DNA of 64,000 nucleotides. Origin: Metellina segmentata (lineage: Eukaryota; Arthropoda; Arachnida; Araneae; Tetragnathidae). The notes under the pieces are model-generated. The model had not been told where the DNA came from, did not search any database, and worked only from the letters and a program-made list of their open reading frames with translations. This document shows positions 58,150-64,000 of this stretch, one piece after another (within the stretch, counting starts at the first letter, position 1; every line of letters starts with the position of its first letter). The DNA lies in NCBI GenBank assembly GCA_947359465.1, contig OX375873.1, positions 132,820,899-132,884,898 on the forward strand, written 5' to 3'. A program made the translations under genes and the position numbers.

Positions 58150-58325
58150 GGCATCAAATGTCTGCACATTATCGTGGTGTGGAAGTTTGGAGAGATGGGT
58201 GCTAGATGTCGACCTCACTTCTCACCATTTTTCAATGTAGCGATGTCCTGTCTTCGAATCTTTTCCTCCGAGAATTATCCCGGACCATCACCAAAAGCCC
58301 GATTTGTGGCTCCTGTCCGACTTTA
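58150..58325 (+). repeat. SINE family 1, diverged copy
   Basis: In the + direction: GTGTGGAAGTTTGGAGAGAT, GTCGACCTCACTTCTCACCA, GATGTCCTGTCTTCGAATCT, TTTCCTCCGAGAATTATCCC and GGACCATCACCAAAAGCCCG. These follow the family order with many substitutions. Head and tail are missing. Confidence 0.65.
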
Positions 58326-60019
58326 ATTTAAATAAAACTTCAAAAATTATACTACCGACTATATGTTCGTAACAAATCTATAAAATATGTAAAGCGCACA
58401 GTAAAGCAAACTTTTTACGTTGCAATTTGCTTCCGAGTTATTATGTCAAAAAACTTTGCTAATGATAAACACCTCAGGCGTTTTAACAATCTGATTGGTT
58501 TATTATATATTCAACTTTTATTTTTCAGACAAAAATATAAAATAAATTTAAAGTGAAAGCTGCTTGTAGTCTTAATATGAACTATCTCAGGTATAATATA
58601 TACTGTTAACTAGCTAAAATATACAAATAAAATGTACCGTATTAACTACTTGAAAATCAGTGCTCAGGAACTATTAAAATACCTAACATTTCTAAATTAG
58701 CAGTACAAGTAAGCATTAAAAACTATCAACACAAAATCATTTCATTTTGTATCCATCGGACTTGGAAATACCTCCTCTTTGAATAATTGAAGATAACGAA
58801 TAATTAATTAATTTTGGTATGGAAGCAACTTGAATTGTAATATTTGATTACTGCATCAGTTTAATTTCTAATTGTATAAGCAAATTTGAATAGTAAATTC
58901 GAAATCACATTGCACTAATTGTGTTTACGTGACGACAAAATTATGATCGAGTTGATATATCTCTTCTCCAACATTAATAATTTACATGCAGTTTCGTTTG
59001 ATTAACATTGATTAATACGTTTACGTGGTGATTTAAAATGTGTACATTAAAATTATGCACCAACGGTAAGATAAATTTATTAATTTTCAAGCCTGCAATT
59101 TATCAGTAAATAATGAATTGAGTACCCTATTCCTTTTAAATAAATATTTATTGATCTTTTAAAGGAAATAAATAATTAATAATTAATATTTTCAAACGAG
59201 ATTACATACTTCAGTGTGTTCAGTATTATTCATGTTAATATTATATTTTTAGAAATACTAGTTTCATATTTGTTAATTTGTGTGCATTTATTAACATTCA
59301 TCACATCCATAGACAGTAAGTAATCCTTTCAAGCGCAATACAGCGCTCCATATTGCTAATATCCTTCAAGAGATAGAGAGAATGATAGGCGTAACAAATT
59401 GATCTAAAATAATTTAATGCATTTAAGTTCAACATTTGGTGACCTCCGAGTTTAAGAAAAGCTCCCAGATTATTAAAAGCTGTTAGATAAGAAAGTATCC
59501 CCTTTGCTTAATATTTTGTAAAACTCACAATTAAGAACATAAAAAAATATCTAAATCACTGTATTTAATATGAATTAAATTTTTCAGAAGGATTTTAATT
59601 AAAACTTAACTTTCCCACTTATCTAGCTAGGAGATATCTTCAAATTCCTATGAAATATCTGTTATGATTTTGGTTTAAAAAATGTATAAATTATTTGATT
59701 GAGAAAGCATGTCTACTTTAATTAGATTATGGTGAATTTCGATTTTCTAAATTATTGCAGAAAAATATAAAATGTTTTATATTATAACTTAACTTTATAT
59801 CAACACAATAATTTAAATTTATAACAACTGAAGCATTTCATACTGCTCCGTTTAATCATAAAAGGTACATCAGATACAGAATTGCATTTATAGGAACTAT
59901 AGTGATTGGAGAGACATTCAACGTTTAATGCATCATTAACCTCGATGTTAAGTATTCATTCCACAGTAGGTACGACGGATTACGATTGCATGTTGAATTT
60001 GGTTTCATGCTATAAGAGA
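58326..60019. other. AT-rich non-coding stretch
   Basis: No gene or shared repeat is recognised over about 1.7 kb. Confidence 0.5.
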
Positions 60020-60121
60020 CATATGTGAGCATCTGCGTTAGACACAAGACAGGTCATATTAACCAATGAACATATGTGGGCATCTGCGTTAGACTCAAGA
60101 CAGGCAATATTAACCAATGAA
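60020..60121. repeat. 51-bp tandem duplication, two copies
   Basis: CATATGTG.GCATCTGCGTTA, GAC.CAAGACAGG and ATATTAACCAATGAA occur twice in succession with three differences. This is a recent local duplication. Confidence 0.95.
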
Positions 60122-60299
60122 CATAGACACACTAAGAAAATTTAACTAACACAGAAGAGAGCACTGCGAGGACAAGTCGAACCTAACAGGCATTTAACCT
60201 ACACCACCTACAATTCACAGGTACCTCGCGCAATGAGTTATGGCGGCCCCTAGACGTTACGAAGAGGTAATAGGAAAAAATAACATCATAGGCACCTGA

Positions 60300-61400
60300 A
60301 GAAAAGCGCTCCGATTGTCCAATAGGGCAAACATCATACATGAAAGGAAAGGCACGAATCAGATGAAAATATTCTCTAAATTAAAGGAAAGATTATGAGA
60401 AGACACGTGATCAATAAATTATTCTGATCATCATGGTTTTTAGTATTCCAAGTTTGGTCAACCAAATTTTAGAAACGTAGACTTTGCTAAAAACTTTAAA
60501 AAGGACAGACGAAACGTTCAATAAAGTTAACGCCAAGAGTGGACCAAAGCTAATTTTCTCTTCTTAGCTTACATCACATATCAAGAGAAGACAAAAATGA
60601 ATTTATCTCCAAACCAGCAGCGAATGTCGCGCAGGTAATTTATTTATAATTAAACAATTTTCCACAATTGCTTTTCCAGCTTGAGAGCAAGAGAAAACAC
60701 ATGAAAGAGAATAAAAGATTTCCTAAATAAACCACAAAATAATGAGAAGTAATGACATATATCATCATATCATCATAATGATCATGAGTTCTTTGAATTT
60801 AGACAATCAATTTTCAAGGAGGTGGAGAGATTTACAAGAAACGTTCAACGTAACGCTACAAGATTTCCAAAGCTAGTTGGTACTTACGACGCATACCATG
60901 TCAAGAAAATAAAACCAAGGACATCCTATCGACACCAGAAGCGAATATATCACAATTGATTTGGTATCCTGAGAAAAATCACGAAAGCGAACAAAATATT
61001 TTCCATATAAAACGAAAGAAAATGAGGAGGGAGTCTAGACATCTATCAAGCTACCAGGTCTTAAAGGTTGTGAGTTCTCGAATTTAGGCAAGTAAAGGTG
61101 GATACATTTATGAAAACTTCGACGACAAATTGAACGTTCAACATTGTCCAACAGAGCACCATCGCTAATTGTCTACCTCCATGGCCCACGCCCCAAATAG
61201 GGAGAGGACAATAAAAACCGATGACATCCTCTCGACACCATCTCCGAATGTCTCACAATTGCTTTGTCATCTCGACAGAGATCTCTCAAGAAAAGAAACA
61301 CGGAAACCCGAGAAGAGCGAGAGCGGAGGATACTCCAAATCAAGAGAGGGGAAAGAGACGAGGAGTCACGTGATCAATCAGGAAACCCGGTCATCATGAT
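60300..61400. repeat. Diverged tandem block, period about 290-330 bp
   Basis: Ordered blocks recur three or four times: AAACGTTCAA (about 60510, 60840) and GAACGTTCAAC (about 61130); AAAGCTAAT/AAAGCTAGT/ATCGCTAAT (about 60546, 60870, 61161); GACATCCT.TCGACACCA (about 60922 and 61223); GCGAATGT/GCGAATAT/CCGAATGT (about 60618, 60940, 61243); CACGTGATCAAT (60400 and 61365), with a decayed version near 60745. Composition changes along the block from AT-rich to GC-rich at the right end. Frames at 61169-61551 lie in the last unit and look accidental. Confidence 0.55.
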
Positions 61401-61587
61401 CGGAAACGAATCGATGGCGTGGTGTGGGGGCAGGAAACTTCATCCCCCCAGGGCCCCCGGTGATCGATGGCCAGGCGAGATCAAGGAGACGCCGGCCGTG
61501 GGCCCTGAGAGACGCGGACAATGCGCGTTAATGATGCCTCCGTGCCATTAGCCCGTCTTCGGGAATGGCTTTTATTACTGCGCAGAC

Positions 61588-61682
61588 TATATTAAGATAC
61601 AAATTCCAGAGGGTCTCTCGGGAGTACCGATGTTGGAAGTTCGTTGCAAGGCAGGTGGTTTCTTCGAGCGGCACGTAGGAAG
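61588..61682 (+). promoter_or_regulatory. Putative promoter and first exon at a GC-rich island
   Basis: At the right edge of a CpG-rich island (about 61280-61700) a TATA-like TATATTAA (61588-61595) is followed after about 35 bases by an ATG (61630). A short open frame (MLEVRCKAGGFFERHVG) runs to a donor-like AGGAAG|GTAACG at 61682/61683. The arrangement TATA, start codon, splice donor would suit the 5' end of a + strand gene continuing beyond the window. Nothing in the 17 residues identifies a family. This is an inference from signal order and composition. Confidence 0.2.
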
Positions 61683-62052
61683 GTAACGGTCAAGCACTCG
61701 ATATTACTTTCGGGATACAAGTGACGTTGCGCAATGTGTACATTGCGAATTTAATCTGTGGTGTGTTCGCCATTCCCTAAGTCACTTTATTTGCTGAAAG
61801 TCAACAACACATTTTTACATTGATATGGTATAGATATCTATAAATAACAAACGGCCGTACAAAGTTAAATTAGTCCATATATATATCGTACAAAGATTGA
61901 TTGGTATTTGGATTTGGGTGCTTAGGCCATGCGCCAACAAAAAATACAACGAAAAATAATATCATGCAATTAATACCTTATGAACGCAGTATGTACTTAT
62001 ACGCTGGATTTGAAGGTGAATGGACAATACTGTTATATGTGCTTGAATTTAA
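61683..62052. other. Non-coding stretch right of the GC-rich island
   Basis: G+C falls off quickly after about 61760. The frame 61901-62104 ends inside the MITE that follows and is not recognised. Confidence 0.4.
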
Positions 62053-62185
62053 CCCTCCTGATGATTTCCTCGACGAGGTATTAGCAAAACTGACGAGATC
62101 TTGATATCAACGAGATAATTCGTTATTTGTTGGAAATTGACCAAATCGTGATTGACGACATACTGCGTTATGGTTCACGTTGAGT
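62053..62185. mobile_element. TTAA-type MITE, right-truncated copy
   Basis: Preceded by TTAA (62049-62052), it begins CCCTCCTGATGATTTCCTCG. It continues with GCAAAACTGACGAGATCTTG, ATATCAACGAGATAATTCG and TTGACCAAATCGTGATTGAC. The right end is missing or eroded. Confidence 0.65.
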
Positions 62186-64000
62186 AGTGAGTGAAATATG
62201 AACTCTTAATTTGATTTAAGGATCTAGGGTCTTCACAAGTCAGAATATATATGCATATTCCTTAAATCAACCTTGAAGTTTGTTTTCCACAACTCCATGA
62301 CCACATATCCTGAAGATTAAATAAATAGTGTTTCAGTATCACCACATTGGGCACGCATTTTGTAGTATTATATGTAGGTTGGATGTGTAAATTGTCAAGG
62401 ACTGAAGAGTGCTAAATTTATTTGTTATTAAAACAACTTACAATAATTGGGGAAGCATAAGGGGAATTATAACCTAATCTTAAAAGAATGTGATACTTGT
62501 GTTTGGAAAGTTCTTTTTGAAACTTTAAAAAATATGTATTGACTGTCGCAAAACTGGTACTTTCATTGTTATTTGTATCACTACTGGTAGCTAAAACACA
62601 AAGTAAGAACATAGTAAAAGAACCTTGCAGTGTTACTCAATAAATCACTGCTTTAATTGAACGTCAAATAAAACATACACGTATCTTGTGTTCTTAATAG
62701 CTAAAAACTGTGTTTTAAACTTTTTCACTACTTTTTTCAAATTTGATAAGCAATATGAGAGCGTAAACTCATCTCGTTTTCTAATTTAGTAAAACTTACA
62801 TACGTAGTAAAAGCATAGTTAGTGAAAAAAGGTTTTTAAAAAATGATTCATTCGTTAATGTGAATACACCTTTTTGCTTAAAAAAGTACGTAGAAATATT
62901 ATACGGAACACCCAAGAGAATTTTATAAAATTTGTAAATATGCTTTAGCATGATTATTAACCCATGAGAAATCCGCAGTTTTTTATTAAGGTGCAAAATG
63001 CAAACCACTAAAAGTGTTTTGTTCGAAATAAATTCGATTTAAATGTTTTATCTTTTATTCTTAACCGTAGCAAAATCAATTTATCATAAAATTATTTGTA
63101 TTTTAAATTTGTTTTGGGCTTCATCAAATTAGATAAGTTTAGTAGAAACTTAATATTTTGTTTTACGGCACTAAATATAATTGCATATTTTTTACAGTCT
63201 TCCCAGCAGAATTCCCGATTGATGCAATGTTTGAGACGTACGGTTTCTGTTGTTTTAAACTATTATATTGATGAATTTCTTAATAAAGTTAATAATATAC
63301 TCTATAAAGTAGTTCATAAGGTGTGAATATTGACAATACGAATGAAATCGTATACGTAATTGAAAAATTGGTAGGACTGTTATAAGCACATAAAAGGACA
63401 AATGCAACTTACCTATAGCTTTCAATGGTTAAATATTTCTATTGATTTCTTTTCTCTAGATTAAGCATCAGAATAAGCATTTTTGATAATATGTAACGAA
63501 ATATACAGACTATCCAAACGAAATGTAATTTTGTATTCAGAAATTAATTTTCGTTCTTCAAAATTCAGCATCAAAAATTTTATTTCTTAGAGTATTCATA
63601 ATACAGTAGGTTTACCTTAGGGTTGTAGTCTTTCAATAGACACTAATTGTTACCTTATTTAAAAATATTATTAGTATGAGGAGATTTATAACCTTTACAC
63701 CTTTCTTTTTATTAAAGTAAACAAAACAAATGGAACTTAATCTTTTAAAATGTATAAGTATTGATTGATACGCAAAGTCCCGATAAAGTCGCATAGTTTC
63801 CGTCAAAAGTGTAAAGAAAGTTCTGTAAAAACGACTAAAATCAATTTCTATTAAACATTTAAACCTTATATTTGCAGCCACTTAGTATGCTGCACATTTC
63901 TCTAGACACTAACTATTTTATTTAATTCCGTCCATGAACTGCGGTTGTCTTTTTTGTTAAGTCATTGAATATAAAATATAAAAACGCACAATATCGAAAC
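62186..64000. other. AT-rich non-coding stretch to window end
   Basis: No gene is recognised. Frames at 62418-62612, 62796-63008, 63096-63326 and 63633-63881 are AT-driven and resemble no family. No shared repeats seen. Confidence 0.5.

Overview
The window looks like repeat-rich, intronic or intergenic DNA from an animal, most likely a spider and probably an araneoid orb-weaver. It is AT-rich throughout. It contains no complete protein-coding gene, no rRNA, no intact tRNA gene, no CRISPR array and no bacterial-style operon. The spider assignment is an inference. It rests on a tRNA-derived SINE body and a Tc1-type element that resemble, from memory and unverified, repeats abundant in orb-weaver genomes. 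Two points favour a eukaryote directly: SINEs with RNA polymerase III A and B boxes, and several well-formed splice-site pairs.

Layout. 0-1.5 kb is a pile-up of SINE copies, including one nearly full-length copy (1155-1492). 1.5-13.3 kb is AT-rich DNA with a second tRNA-headed SINE family (4473-4712, 10768-11010), a 25-bp tandem array (4859-5118), a long-TIR foldback element (5615-6135) and an old tandem duplication (8150-8600). 13.3-14.8 kb is the best candidate for a transcribed locus: two segments, each with a strong 3' acceptor and 5' donor, lie on the + strand. 17.6-21.5 kb holds three terminal-inverted-repeat (TIR) elements, one nested inside another. 25.5-26.7 kb is a complete but inactivated Tc1/mariner element with 27-bp TIRs, TA target duplications and a DD36E catalytic spacing. 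27.8-29.1 kb is a head-to-tail pair of non-autonomous Helitron-like elements. 30.8-34.1 kb is SINE debris around a four-copy 198-bp tandem array. 36.7-42.5 kb contains TTAA-flanked MITEs, one of them split by a 656-bp TIR element, and a 307-bp direct duplication. 44.5-44.7 kb is a decayed C-terminal piece of a non-LTR reverse transcriptase. 45-64 kb carries more MITE and SINE copies, microsatellites, small tandem duplications, and two GC-rich islands (about 51.95-52.2 and 61.15-61.7 kb) that may be regulatory or exonic.

The clearest organising signal is mobile DNA. At least nine copies of a TTAA-flanked MITE family with a recurring CGAGATATCTCG-type core are present. About fifteen fragments of one SINE family occur, some with different tRNA-like heads on the same body. 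Several nested insertions allow relative dating.

No previously undescribed multi-gene system is visible. The items most worth checking are the candidate exons, the Helitron tandem junction, the SINE head swap, the nested TIR elements and the diverged tandem block ending in a GC-rich putative promoter.
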